NCBI RefSeq assembly: GCF_003369915.1
Contig: NC_046673.1
Span: 12,942,001 to 13,006,000, forward strand
DNA from: Drosophila miranda
Taxonomy: Eukaryota > Arthropoda > Insecta > Diptera > Drosophilidae
DNA: 64,000 nt
Direction: 5' to 3'
Below are positions 12,701-23,999 of the stretch, piece after piece. The notes under the pieces are model-generated. The model worked only from the letters and a program-made list of their open reading frames with translations, did not search any database and was not told the DNA's origin. The position numbers and the translations under genes are program-made. The first letter of the stretch is position 1. Every line of letters starts with the position of its first letter.

Positions 12701-13611
12701 CAGCTCCAGCAGGCTGTTCAGCAGGATGCCAAATAGATTGCCCGTAATCACAGTCTCTATATCATCGAGAGAGGTCAACAGTCCATTCAACTCCATGCTG
12801 CTGCATTGGTCAGAGGTCTGTTTGCTGTTGGACAGCGCCGCTAGCCACTTTTTGTACAACGTCCACTTGGCCGCAATCTTTGATTGATCCGAAATTTCAT
12901 TAAAAACGACCACGTCTTCAAGTAGTTCAGTCATGGCGTCAAAGACAGTCTGTAATACGAGACGTATTTACTCACACGTAAGATCTGATCTCTCTTTCTT
13001 GGAAATACTCACAAACAAGTGTACTTCGCTGATTTCCAGTGGCATGCCACCAGATGCACTGATCTGTTTCCAAAGAGTTTGGACCATCACAATAATGCGT
13101 TTGAGCAGAAAGTACACCTGACAGAAGAAATCTATGGCGCTGCTCATGCGGTGGAGGCATCGTTCCAGTCCGGCTGTGTCGGATACGGCGGGCAGTCGGC
13201 CGTCGCCCAGTTGAGAGTCGTTGAAGAGAAATGCCAACTGATACTGCTTGGCCGTTAGAGACAGATCCCGACATTGATTGAACAGATTGGCTAGGGTTTT
13301 TAATGGCTTATTGGCCACCAGTTCCGATTCCTCCACACTCGTGTCACAGAATCTGGCATTGGCACCGCTGCCGTAATTGAGCTCTATTGGGGATGTCATG
13401 GCCACCACCGTCACAGACTCGACCGTATTTAAGCTAAGCATTTCATTCTTTAATGATTTCATAGCGCTATCGTGCTCCTCCATGAACGAGCCGTAATCCC
13501 TGAGGATATCCTCGGCGAACAAAGCTGTGTCAAAAATGATACAATGTGCAATTTCAGAGGTTGGTAACATTAATTAAGGTTCTTACATATGGTACTTTGC
13601 TCATTTTTCAT
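9769..13611 (-). CDS. SWIP: WASH complex subunit 4 (SWIP / KIAA1033 homologue)
   Basis: Eight exons on the minus strand: 13611-13587, 13524-13013, 12949-11633, 11570-11318, 11188-11034, 10970-10550, 10480-10272 and 10206-9769. They join in frame to 1,109 residues; the human protein is about 1,170. The C-terminal half is diagnostic: a GIDVLQIMRNIHTFASSY segment, then HVANSVQTHGTGIINTTVNF and FYTFSTFLHDEQIKSRLLKE, and a final block DEKLLQTVAITERHLHAYE ending in LLYSTLSSAEIFFQ, all with clear vertebrate SWIP counterparts. SWIP is part of the pentameric WASH complex, which drives Arp2/3-dependent actin assembly on endosomes for retromer-linked sorting. Exon 5 must use the acceptor at 11,189 (TTCTAG); the nearer CAG at 11,209 would put a stop in frame. 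It converges with Cyp1 and diverges from Iws1. Confidence 0.93.
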
Positions 13612-14520
13612 GGTTGTCTAGGGTAAAGTAAAGTAAATGTAATGTTTTGTTTTGATTTTCTTATTAGTAATTTAGAGATGGAACATTTCAAGTGGGAGTA
13701 TTCCGATGAGATTCCGATAGCACAGTCATCGAATTGTCCACCCAACAAATTTTTCAAAAACATGGGCCGTGCTTGTGCAAGCTTTTTCAGATTCCTTTGG
13801 CGGCCACAAACAACATCTTAGCAAATCCCAAATGTAGGCCGCCTTTTTGTTGATCACATTCTCAATTTTGTTTGGCGTTTGAAATAGCGTTTAAAGCCTC
13901 TGACACAAAGGCCAGCCAGCAAAATGGGGTCTAAAAGGTGTAACACAATCGATCAATTCTGCCGAAGCGCTGCTCCCAGCTCAACTGGACGCATTTATCT
14001 CTCCCGCTATCACTTCATGCATTTTCCATAGGGCTATCTCTGTTTTTGCAGTTAGTCTGTAAGCAGAGAACCTGGTGGCCTGGTCTCTTATAGTTTTTAA
14101 GCAAACTTTTTTGTTCTCTTGATGCCACAAATTTCGTCGACTAATGAGTCGAATTTACGTATTCGATTCGTTGTGTACCAACCTTAAGAAATTCCCTTAA
14201 TTCCATTCCCAATTCGTTACATCGGCTCTGATAGAGGCCACAGATATAGCGTCCAGGGTGACCATTTACGGTATTAATATACTTTTCTTCATATTTCGAT
14301 GTCGAAATTGAGTATATTGCTTGGTAATTACATAAAAATGTAGTTAATATGTAGCAAAAGTGTATATGGCCTGTAGTTACCATGTAAGGAAAGGAATTTA
14401 GTGGAAATTTTTGTTGACCGATTTGAAATTTGAAAAGATAAAAATTTTAAATTATCTAGTCTTGTACAAAATTGATTCATAAATATAATAAAATTATAGG
14501 GTATAGACACATCCATTCGC
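13612..14520. other. Spacer upstream of SWIP
   Basis: Holds the SWIP 5' UTR at its left edge and otherwise unassigned AT-rich sequence. I see no ORF with codon bias and no RNA gene. Short ORFs at 14,141-14,522 look random. Confidence 0.4.
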
Positions 14521-15703
14521 ATTTTTTTTTAATTTTCGCTCACAAATTGTACATACGTGTATCATTTTTTCCAATAGATTGCATTTAAATCCTTTTCGCT
14601 CATTCACTTTCAAACAATTTATATTTGGCGCGCACCTCTCGTGTCCAGTTGATTGTATCGATAACTGAACTTGAATCGGGTAAGGTTCTCTTTGAACCGG
14701 TATGCAACAATGAGTTCCATTCTATACTTTTAAATTATGTACTTGAATAACTTTACTTTGATTGGAACTGCATTTCCCAACCATTGAAAATGTACGTGAT
14801 GTTCATATTCAGTAGGTGGAGCATATTCAGAATGTTGTTCAACGAAAATTGGACCTTGGATGGTATACCATTCAGGCTGAGCCATTTTAATGGCTGAAAG
14901 CTGGTGACACTCGAACAGTCGCTAAGGGTGACAGTCCGCAATTATTGGAGAATATTAGCACGACACATCATCCGGACATTCTGTCGCGTCCGTTTTCTGC
15001 CATCACTAATCAGCAGGGTACTTGCCATGTTGGTCACTTTAACGGAGCCCAGGGACTAGTATTAAAATTGGTATTGATAAGTTAGTTTTAATATGTATTT
15101 GCTATACACCACATATAATATATCCATATAAACTTAGTTTTTCATGCGTTGGGTTTAAATATACCGCCACATTACGAAACGGTTAAAACTAGAACGACGC
15201 GACGAACGACCGAAAATAATGAAAATTAATCATTTTAGCGCAGTTCAGGTGAAAGATATCGTGGTTTTTTTAAATTCAGATTTAAGATGGCATGGATCTA
15301 CAAGAAGAATTTACAATCAAGTAGTTGAACTATTTAATTAGAGGGGGCTTAGGTGGGCTAATTTCGTTTTTCCATCAACCGAGACGCTACATTGTTGTTG
15401 AGAGATCAAAATTGGGGCAAAAACAATTAAAGCAATCGCCGTAGCAGGAAAACAATGCAAGTATTTAAAACAAGTCAGTCAAGTAGAAAATATGTTCATT
15501 ATTTGGATAAAACTATGTGGGCAGGGTTGAGAGATCTAGATAGCTAGTAATATTCCACGGAATATCAAGATCGAGGAACATGTATGTATAACAGAACTTA
15601 AATTCGTCAGTATATTTACGGTATATTTATATAATGAGATGGTATATTCCAGTATATTTCTGAGGGTCGGACGGTATATTTTAACGATAAATCGCTCTCA
15701 CTG
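14521..15703 (+). repeat. Dispersed repeat, long copy 1, ending in promoter-like boxes upstream of Iws1
   Basis: Nearly the same sequence as 23,886-24,862 in inverted orientation, including a 62-codon ORF (14753-14941 on minus here, 24439-24627 on plus there) with an identical translation. The right end carries several RGTATATTT boxes (about 15,618-15,682) and then GATAAATC followed by a degenerate GCTCTCACTG (15694-15703), where other copies have GGTCACACTG. No transposase, reverse transcriptase or clean terminal repeats are visible; the family is not named. Confidence 0.75.
15610..15703 (+). promoter_or_regulatory. Putative Iws1 promoter: cluster of Motif 6-like boxes with degenerate Motif 1
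   Basis: Boxes AGTATATTT, GGTATATTT, GGTATATTC-like, AGTATATTT and GGTATATTT occur in 75 bases, followed by GCTCTCACTG. Drosophila housekeeping promoters commonly pair Ohler Motif 6 (core RGTATWTTT) with Motif 1 (GGTCACACT, bound by M1BP). The Iws1 start codon is 185 bases downstream. The function is inferred from motif similarity and position. Confidence 0.5.
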
Positions 15704-15887
15704 CTCTCCTCTTTTTGACAAAAAAAAATGTTCTAGCGTCCGCATAAACGTGTTGGGGAGTTATTGACATTGTGTTGTTGAAAATAGTATTTGCAGTAAC
15801 CACTTTCCGTCGCAGTGTTTTAAGTAATTCAGATTTAATGCAAAACGTATTTATTTAATTTCTTGTTCACTCACAAAGCCAACCAAA

Positions 15888-18228
15888 ATGGAGGCGTCAG
15901 AACCAGGTTGATTATAAAAAAAGTTAATAACCAAAACGGCTCTAACTGTTTATTTTTGAAGAAAACGCGTGTGGCGATGACGCCGAGGCATCCGCAATAA
16001 CTTCGGAGACAATGGCGACAGAAGCAGTGGCGAAGGAAATTCAAGATTCGACATGCGAAGTGACTTCCACAACAACAATCGATGATGCAGCACCCGATGG
16101 CCTTAACAAAAGCGTTTCCGAATCGCCACCAACTCAGGAGGAAACCAGTTCATCGCGCTCAAGAAGCCGAACTCGCGATGGAAGCGAGCCCACGCGTTCG
16201 GGCAGTGGCTCAGAAAGGTCCCGCAGCGGATCCAAGGCTTCAGGCACAAGTTCTCGCAGTGGCTCACGGTCGCGCAGTGGCTCGCGCCACTCGGAAGGAT
16301 CTCGACGGTCGCGCAGTGGCTCAAGGCGCTCGGGTAGTGGCTCCAGGCGTTCGGGTAGTGGGTCCCGCAGCAGATCCGGCTCAGGATCGCGGCGCTCTCG
16401 CAGTGGCTCTGGCTCGCGACGATCTCGCAGTGGATCTGGCTCTGGACGTTCTCGGAGTGGCTCCAGGCGCTCTCGCAGTGGATCCGGCTCTAGGCGGTCA
16501 CGTAGTGGCTCGAGACGTTCCCGCAGCGGCTCGAGACGTTCTCGGAGTGGCTCCAGACGCTCTCGCAGTGGATCCAGGCGCTCTCGTAGCGGATCTGGCT
16601 CGAGACATTCTCGCAGCGGCTCGAGACGTTCTCGCAGTGGCTCGAGACGCTCCCGCAGTGAATCCAAACACTCTCGGTCTCGCAGTGACTCTAGAAAATC
16701 GCGCAGTGGCTCTAGAAAATCGCGCAGTGGCTCTAGAAAATCGCGCAGTGGCTCGAGAAAGTCTCGCAGTCGTTCCAATAGCGTTGTATCACCAAATAAG
16801 AAAAGAAATGGTTCCCAAGACCGTTCACGGTCTGGCAGTGCTGGATCTATTGGTACTTCAAGGCGGCGGCGACAGGCCATCAGCGACTCTGAAGGTAACT
16901 TTTTGTGTAGCATTCAGCTCAAACAGTATTCATTTGCGCAAATGCGCTTGCAGATGAAGCACCCACAGTCGAAAAAAAACGTCCCAAGATTACGGATACG
17001 GACAATGAAGAAGACGATGAGACGCCGGCAAATGCTTCCGCCACGGAGAAGCCCCAAGACAAGAATGTAGAGAGTTCCGATGACGAAAATATACCCATTT
17101 CAAATGAACCAGAGTAAGAGGATTCCCACCGACAGGAATCGAATATTTTAAGATTTAATTTTTGAAATTTTGAAATTGCAGCCACAACAATTTTATGTCG
17201 GACTTTGATGCAATGCTACTGCGTAAGAAGGAGGAGAAGCGCGTACGACGCCGCAAGCGAGATATTGATCTGATTAATGATAATGACGACCTCATCGATC
17301 AATTAATTATAAGCATGAAGAATGCCTCGGATGATGACAGGCAATTGAACATGACCGGACAGCCGGCCACAAAGAAAATATCGATGCTAAAGCAAGTGAT
17401 GTCGCAGCTGATCAAAAAGGATCTGCAACTGGCCTTTTTGGAGCACAATATACTCAACGTACTTACCGACTGGCTGGCGCCATTGCCAAACAAAAGTCTG
17501 CCCTGCCTGCAAATACGCGAGAGTATTTTACGGCTGTTATCGGATGTAAGGAGCAGCAGACCTAAAGCTCTTTTCTGTATATCTGTATAATCGTATATCC
17601 TTTGCTCACCTCTCCCTTAGTTTCCCACGATAGAGAAGGGATTGCTGAAGCAGTCGGGCATCGGCAAGGCTGTGATGTACTTGTACAAGCATCCCCAGGA
17701 AACCAAACCGAATCGCGATCGTGCTGGTCGCCTAATATCCGAATGGGCCCGCCCCATCTTCAACCTAAGCTGTAATTTTTCAGCCATGAGCAAGGAGGAG
17801 CGGCAGGAACGTGATCTGGCACAAATGTCACGGCATAGGAACAAAAGTCCAGAGCCAAATCAGGCGGCCTCTGAGGAAAGCCGCTCCCACTCACTCAGTC
17901 AGACATTTTCCAGCGAGGACAAGCAGCTGCGGCCCGGTGATCCCGGTTGGGTGGCTCGTGCACGTGTACCAATGCCTTCCAACAAGGACTATGTCATACG
18001 TCCCAAGTCCACAGTGGAGGGCGAAGTATCTACGGTAAGCCTTTGTGTGTTCGGGATTAATGGCATTGCATTTCTAACTCCCAATTTGTGTCTTAATTTT
18101 TTCAGTCAACAAAGCGTAAGCCAAATCGTTATGAAAAGCACATGAAACGTTTCCTCGACTCGAAGCGCTTGAAGGAGAGTCGTCGAGCCGTCGAAATATC
18201 CATAGAAGGACGCAAAATGGCGTTGTAA
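15888..18228 (+). CDS. Iws1: IWS1/Spn1 transcription elongation factor with long RS repeat
   Basis: Six exons (15888-15906, 15962-16894, 16954-17113, 17182-17545, 17621-18034, 18106-18228) give 670 residues. The N-terminal third is acidic, then an RS-type domain of [12 protein letters not shown] repeats (about residues 60-280), then an acidic linker. The conserved IWS1 core covers roughly residues 375-550: [49 protein letters not shown], the TFIIS N-terminal-like (LW) fold with [24 protein letters not shown] and [11 protein letters not shown]. Family role: it binds Spt6 and RNA polymerase II during elongation and mRNA export. The D. melanogaster counterpart is, I believe, CG9915, consistent with neighbours CG9914 and CG9916. 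The RS block is encoded by imperfect tandem DNA repeats and may vary in length. Confidence 0.92.
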
Positions 18229-20064
18229 GACGTGAATCCTACTTGTAGCTAAGTTTCAATATAAAAGAATAATCATCCAATCCCAACATAGAACAAAGTT
18301 AGTAATATAAATTATATTTTTGAATATAATACTGATATATCTATGGTCCATCACCAAGAGCACATAATATACATAAAAGAGTAAATTACCCAGCTAATGA
18401 AGCAGCAATTAATGGGTTACATATATGAAAAAGATAGGGATAGAGACGACTACGATGGGTCGTTCTTATACCATTTGTATATATATATGTGTGTGTGTGT
18501 TTATGTCTTGTTTTAATATGTATGTATTCTGTTTAAGTAAAAAATAAATTTCAGTGCTTCATATCGCAAATCTAATCCATTTTTAATCTTCTGCTACTAC
18601 ATACAAAGCGATCAATACCTAATATGTGCATGCACAGCTATTACTTGCTAATAATCTTTAGATGATACCCAAGAGAAACTACAGAAATGCCTCCCCTCCA
18701 GCTATCATCGATAGGGTAAGTTATATTCAATAAATGTTTAAATAATCACAAGGATATAGCCCCTTAATTAATTAATTATTTAATCCTAAAATCTACAGAA
18801 AAGCCCCGAATCATCGAGAAAGTATGGTTTATTCTGTACATACAAGGTACTTAATAACATTTAAATTATCACAAAGAAGGATCATCTATTTATTAGGTCT
18901 ATTTGGCTATGGTAAACAAATTCGCATCAAAAATGATCCGGGTGTTGATAAATATTTTGGGACATTTAATGGGATCGGATCTAATTTTCTAAAGCGTGAG
19001 AATATTTGTGTGGCTAGGGAGAGGTAAGGCAGTACATATGATATTATGAATATCATATTCAGCCTAAAGACCTTCCTTCTTTATTGGAGCCAACCCCATA
19101 CTCGACTTATACGACGATGGTAATATATTACTAGATAGCTTAGCAATAGATATCCCTTGAATCTATGTAAGTAGATTCATCAATTAAAATGTGCATTTAA
19201 AAAGATTATTACATGATCTAATGATGGCACACGCACTGCCAATTAATAGCCGATTGTGCGTGTGTGCATCGATGACTAAAACCATATGTTTCATGTACTC
19301 CATTTGACTTACATTATTTTGGTTCTTAAGCAAAACATTGAAACATTCCCAGATAGAGCTATGTACCTAGTGATTCTGCCACTGCATTGCTTTTAGTTAG
19401 CAATTATTTGTAGTAGTGGTAGGCCCAACAAATCACCAAGATACTACCTCGGTCACTTGTCGCTTGTCGTGTTGGAATTAATAATAAATGTCAAATTAAG
19501 GGCATTTTTGACACACACACACGCACAACAGCCCCCCCATTTGGAAATCGGGGTACTATACCCCCAACAGTACACTGTACCGCGATAAACTGCTGCACAC
19601 ACAAGTGGGGTGGAAAAATACCGAAGACGAAAGAAAATAGAGATAAACAAAAGCTTCCAGCTTGGAGTGTCTGGCCACGAGCATATGGTATGAGGATGTT
19701 GGGAGACTGCATGCTGTCCGGGTGGCTTTGTCTAGGATGACGAATTGTCTAGCGGGGTGCTGGTGCTGGTGCTGGTGCCATACTATCGCATCATAGTTGG
19801 GCTGGAGGGGGGCTCTCATTATCTCTTTGGAAAATCGCCAAACACGGCTACCAACACCCCGAAGCCACACACCATTAGAGCAGCAGTTGGGTTGTTGTTT
19901 CGGGTTCACCTCTGTCGCTTGTCCGCCCCTTATCGTCTTAATATTAAACCGGTTGTGCTATTGTACAATTGTTCAAACGCCTGTGCACTCTCGTCTAGGT
20001 TGGTCTGGATTGATTCGTTAGAGCTCTGCGGCCGAAACAACACAAAGAAAACACACAATCTAAA
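18229..20064. other. Spacer between Iws1 and the CRYL1-like gene
   Basis: Starts with the Iws1 3' UTR. A short AT/GT run lies at about 18,478-18,500 and a (GCTGGT)n-like tract at 19,761-19,780. A 68-codon open stretch at 18,824-19,027 ends in GGTAAG and could be a non-coding or alternative exon, but nothing supports a protein. No RNA gene recognised. Confidence 0.4.
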
Positions 20065-21273
20065 ATGTCGCAGGTGAAAAAGAACGAGAAGGTCGGCATT
20101 GTGGGCAGGTAAGACCAGCAAACCAGCAAGGACCCAACCGAATGGGGCATCCCTGCTACATCCATATACGTATTCTGCTTTCACAGCGGTCTCATTGGAC
20201 GCTCCTGGTCGATGCTGTTCGCTTCTGTCGGCTATCAGGTGATGCTCTACGATATCCTGCCGGAGCAGGTGTCTACGGCGCTGACGGCCACACAAAAGGA
20301 GCTGCTCGATCTGGAGGCCAAGGGCCTGCTGCGTGGCAAGCTGACAGCTAAGCAACAGTTTAGCTGCATCTCCGGCACCAACGACATCAAGGAGCTGGTC
20401 AAGGGGGCCATTTTCATCCAAGAGTGCATACCCGAGCGCCTGGACCTCAAGAAAGCGCTCTACAAGCAGCTGGACGCTGTTGTGGATCCCAAGACCATAC
20501 TGTCCAGCTCAACGAGCACCTTCCTGCCGTCTCTGTTCAGTGCGGATCTGAAGAACAAGCAGAACGTAAGTAAACACAGTCCAGCCATATATCTATCAAG
20601 ACGAGACTCCAGATAGCTGAGCAGCAGGCCAGCGCATGCATCGCCGTGTGTCCGTGGGTCTGTGTGTCATCTGTCCTTGTCCCCGTTTCGGCTTAATCTG
20701 TAATGGAAATGTTAACAATTTTTGTATTTCGTTAAACAGGTTTTGGTCTCACATCCCGTCAATCCACCGTACTATGTTCCTTTGGTCGAGATTGTGCCAG
20801 CGCCATGGACTAAGCCGGAATTTGTGGTCAAGACCCGTGCAATGATGGACGAAATTGGCCAGAAGCCGGTGACGCTGTCGCGTGAGATTGAGGGCTTTGC
20901 CCTGAACCGTATACAGTATGCCATTTTGAATGAGACCTGGCGTTTGGTGGAGGCTGGCATCCTAAATGTCAAGGATATCGACAGTGTGATGAGCGATGGC
21001 CTGGGCATGCGTTATGCCTTCTTGGGACCCCTGGAGACGGCCCATCTGAATGCCGAGGGCATGGCCAACTATTTTGAGCGCTACTCGAAGACCATTTACA
21101 ACGTCAGCGAGACCATGGGACCCACGCCCAAAATGGAGGGGCCTGTGGCCGAGGAGGTGTCCAAGCAGCTGAACGATATGGTGCCGCTCGACAAGCTGGT
21201 CGAGCGACGCACCTATCGCGACAATTGCCTGACCCATTTGAGCATACTGAAGAGTAAGCTGAATAATCAGTAA
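20065..21273 (+). CDS. CG9914: L-gulonate 3-dehydrogenase / lambda-crystallin-like 3-hydroxyacyl-CoA dehydrogenase family
   Basis: Three exons (20065-20108, 20187-20565, 20740-21273) encode 318 residues, the usual CRYL1 length (319 in human). The N-terminal Rossmann fold has the dinucleotide motif [13 protein letters not shown], split by intron 1. [22 protein letters not shown] and [22 protein letters not shown] mark the NAD-binding domain; [15 protein letters not shown] and [22 protein letters not shown] mark the C-terminal helical domain. The catalytic His of the family is in VSHPVNPP. The likely reaction is NAD-dependent oxidation of L-gulonate to 3-dehydro-L-gulonate in the cytosol (uronate path), although fly members are often labelled hydroxyacyl-CoA dehydrogenase. 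The orthologue should be CG9914 by resemblance and neighbourhood. Confidence 0.9.
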
Positions 21274-21805
21274 ATTCCACTCCGTCCATGCCATGCCCCA
21301 CATTTCCATTGGCTTTGCCTAATGTTATGCTTCTTTTCGTTACAATAAACATATTTTTGAATAACTAAATAATGCTGAATCCTTTTTGATTTTATTTGAT
21401 AAATCATAGAAGAAGAAGAGGCTCAGGCTCTCTCTTTCTCAATCTGAGTAAGGGTTCTAACTAAATAGCTCTCTTGTCCTTAGGATAATAATAGAAAGAG
21501 CATTTCTTATAGTAATAGAAAGAGTATAGAGTATTTCTGTTGAAACTTATTAAGTACTGTGGTGCTGGAGGGCCGGGGTTCTACATATCAGTTCGCTTTA
21601 TCTTAAGACATCAAAAACATAAAAAAAAAAACAAATCAAAAGAAAAATTAATACTCCATTTGGGAGATAGCCAAAACACGCTGCGTACTGCGTCCATTCT
21701 GACCTTTTTGTGGGGAAGGTTTATCTTCAAGGTTAAACAACATCACAATTGGAATAATTCACTTTCATACGACATTGGTGCCTTTCCCGGTCTGCATTTC
21801 GTTTG
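21274..21805. other. Convergent 3' spacer
   Basis: Holds the 3' UTR of the CRYL1-like gene, with AATAAA at about 21,343, and the 3' end of the minus-strand gene. No further gene seen. Confidence 0.5.
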
Positions 21806-23838
21806 CTATCCGGAACCTGGCTTCTTTGAGAAGCTGGGGCGCCTGATATTTGGCGTGGAATACGATGCATTGACCACTGCATTCACCGTCACTGGCTTCA
21901 ATGATCTACGCTGCTGTAAGCGCATCTGTGGCAGCGGTGTGCTCGTGCTAAAGATCTTTTGGCCAGCCTTTAGCTTCGATGGCATGGGCGTGTCTGGTGG
22001 ATGGACTGGATTGAGGTACGTTCCCTCATTGGGAGCCACACTGAGTGGCTTTACAATAGGTATGACACGCTTAATGGGTATGGATGCCTTCATAGAACCA
22101 TTGCATTTGGACATCGATTCATTGATGGACGGCGTCTTCATGCGGCTGCCCAGGATTGAGCGCCTGTTGGCCTCGGCTCCCTTTATTGGCGGATTGACAA
22201 TCGAAAACGAATTACGACGCTGTCTGAACGGGGGCGGACCACCAGGAAGGCTGCTGCTCGATAACGTACTTCGTGGCTCTTTTGGTGGCACATTCTGTAT
22301 GTTTTCAATCAACTGACTGGCCTTCCTCTCCGGCATCAGCTTGGACTTGTCGTGAATGGACAGAGAGGAGGATCGTCGACGCATTGAGCCCGCCTCATCG
22401 TTTGACACAATCGCTTTAACTGCAGGCTGCAGATCTGCAGATGGCGGCTGTACAAAGCAGCTGCTTGGATACTGCCCCCCATTGCTGGGATTAACCAAGA
22501 GAATAACTGTTCGTGGATCGGCACCATGCTGTTCGTTGTGGCTGCGATTGTGGCGCTCCAGGATCTCATTGATTTGAAAGGCCAGCGATTCGTCCACCAA
22601 TTCAGTCATGAATGGCTCTCTCTTTTGGGGCACTGGTGCTGCTGGGGCACTCATTGGATGTAAATCCTTCTCATATAGATCGGGACGGGAGTCGCCATCG
22701 AATGTGGCCGAAGAGCAGACCATGGCATCGGGAAAGTCCTGAATTTTGCTACCGGGTGTCATTTGCTCCTCCACAGACATTGTCCTTTTGTCCTGTAAGA
22801 GAGTTATCCAACATAAATCCCTGCCTTCAACAAGTACTTAAAATAATTTTAAAAAACATACTTTCAGTTCGAGGTCAAAAGTTCCCTGCCGTGTGTACGA
22901 GTGTGGCAATGTTGTTACTGGAGTGGTATGGTCCCCATCTCCTGAAGCAGCACACATCGAAGTGGGCGTGCCACCAAAGATGGCTGCATCCAGCGACTCA
23001 ATCACCGAGTCAAAATGATACCTCTTCGTAATGTCCACCTTGTCATGCACTAGAGTTTTCAACTCTTGCAAAAGTTCGCCCACAGTCTTTCTTTTCGACT
23101 GATGCCCAATCAGCGTTTGACTCTCGGGCGTCTGGAAATCTGTCTTGTTCTCTTCCTGTGGTGTTTCTTCCTTCGCCGTCATGGCGTCCAAGATCGGTAT
23201 GCGTAGCATTTTTAGATCCTGCTCGAAATTGGCATTGGAACGATAGTTACTGTCAGCGGGTGGCTCGTCTTCTATCAGCTTGAGGGGCGATTCGGCGGCA
23301 ATCATTTGCAGATTTTCTGCCAAAATTGATTTATCGAATTGTGGGTCGCCTGATGCTCCCCGGGATTTCGAGCCATTATGCGGCGGTGTATTTATCATCG
23401 ATCGCGAGGCATTCAGCTTGAGCAATTGCTTTTGAAACGAGTTGTTTGTGGGTCGGTTGGGCGGCCGTGCTGCCTCGCCGGGCGCCACATCCGATTGCAT
23501 GCAAACGGGTGGACTTTCATTTTCCAGATCAGGATACCGATTCTCTACTGCCTTTGCTTCCTCCTTCTCTTTTTGAAGAGTCGTCAAGTTAATTCCCTAA
23601 AAAATTATTTGTAGGTTTGTGTGTGTAAGAGTGTATGCTTTCGCATACAGTTAAACATTTGGTAATGTGTGTGGCTAACCTTGATGCAAGCCTCTTTTTC
23701 AACAGAATCGAAAGGATCGTAGGGTCCCTTGAAACTGTTGGACTCAACCATTGAGGCTTCGGGTTCCTCCAATATTGTCTCCTCTTTTTGTGGTTCATCC
23801 CAGCCGGTCAGGTCAATAAGGTTTCCAGTGTCGCACAT
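21806..23838 (-). CDS. Unrecognised Ser/Pro-rich, probably disordered protein, 626 residues
   Basis: Three exons on minus, 23838-23680, 23596-22862 and 22792-21806, join in frame. I do not recognise a family. The N-terminus is acidic with a GPYDPFDSVEKEA motif, which contains a DPF tripeptide like AP-2-binding motifs. The middle holds a conserved-looking helix TVGELLQELKTLVHDKVDI and another at PFMTELVDESLAFQINEIL. The C-terminal third is basic and Ser/Pro/Arg-rich with repeated RRxS patterns (RRRSSSLSI, RQRRNSFSI, RRPSFSKK) that look like basophilic kinase sites. Codon bias is coding-like in all exons. The gene converges with the CRYL1-like gene, and its start codon is about 50 bases from a consensus Motif 1 site. 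Confidence 0.75.
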
Positions 23839-23885
23839 TTTTAGCAGTAACAAATTCAAACAAAAATTAGCGGAACTCGCTCAAC

Positions 23886-23999
23886 CAGTGTGACCGCGGA
23901 TTTATCGTTAAAATATATCGTCCGACCCTCAGAGATATACCAAAATATACCGTCTCATTTTAAAAATATACTGACGAATTCAAGTTCTATATTCCTCGA
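23886..23999 (-). promoter_or_regulatory. Motif 1 plus Motif 6 promoter of the minus-strand 626-residue gene
   Basis: On the minus strand, RGTATATTT boxes (about 23,935-23,975) lead to GATAAATCCGC and then a consensus GGTCACACTG (23895-23886), 48 bases before the ATG at 23838. The arrangement equals that in front of the proteasome gene at 30.7 kb. A role as the core promoter is inferred. Confidence 0.65.

Noticed and set aside
16134-16913. 259-codon open frame on minus opposite the Iws1 RS repeats ([12 protein letters not shown] pattern)
   Set aside because: It mirrors the RS repeat codons read antisense; it has no independent codon bias, and the plus frame is spliced into a known protein.
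18824-19027. Open stretch between an acceptor (ctacag) and donor (GGTAAG) at 18.8-19.0 kb
   Set aside because: No homology recognised and weak codon character; could be a non-coding exon, but a gene is not supportable.
21540-22316. 258-codon plus-strand frame opposite the 626-residue gene
   Set aside because: Shadow of the minus-strand exon; that exon has proper splice joins and start context.
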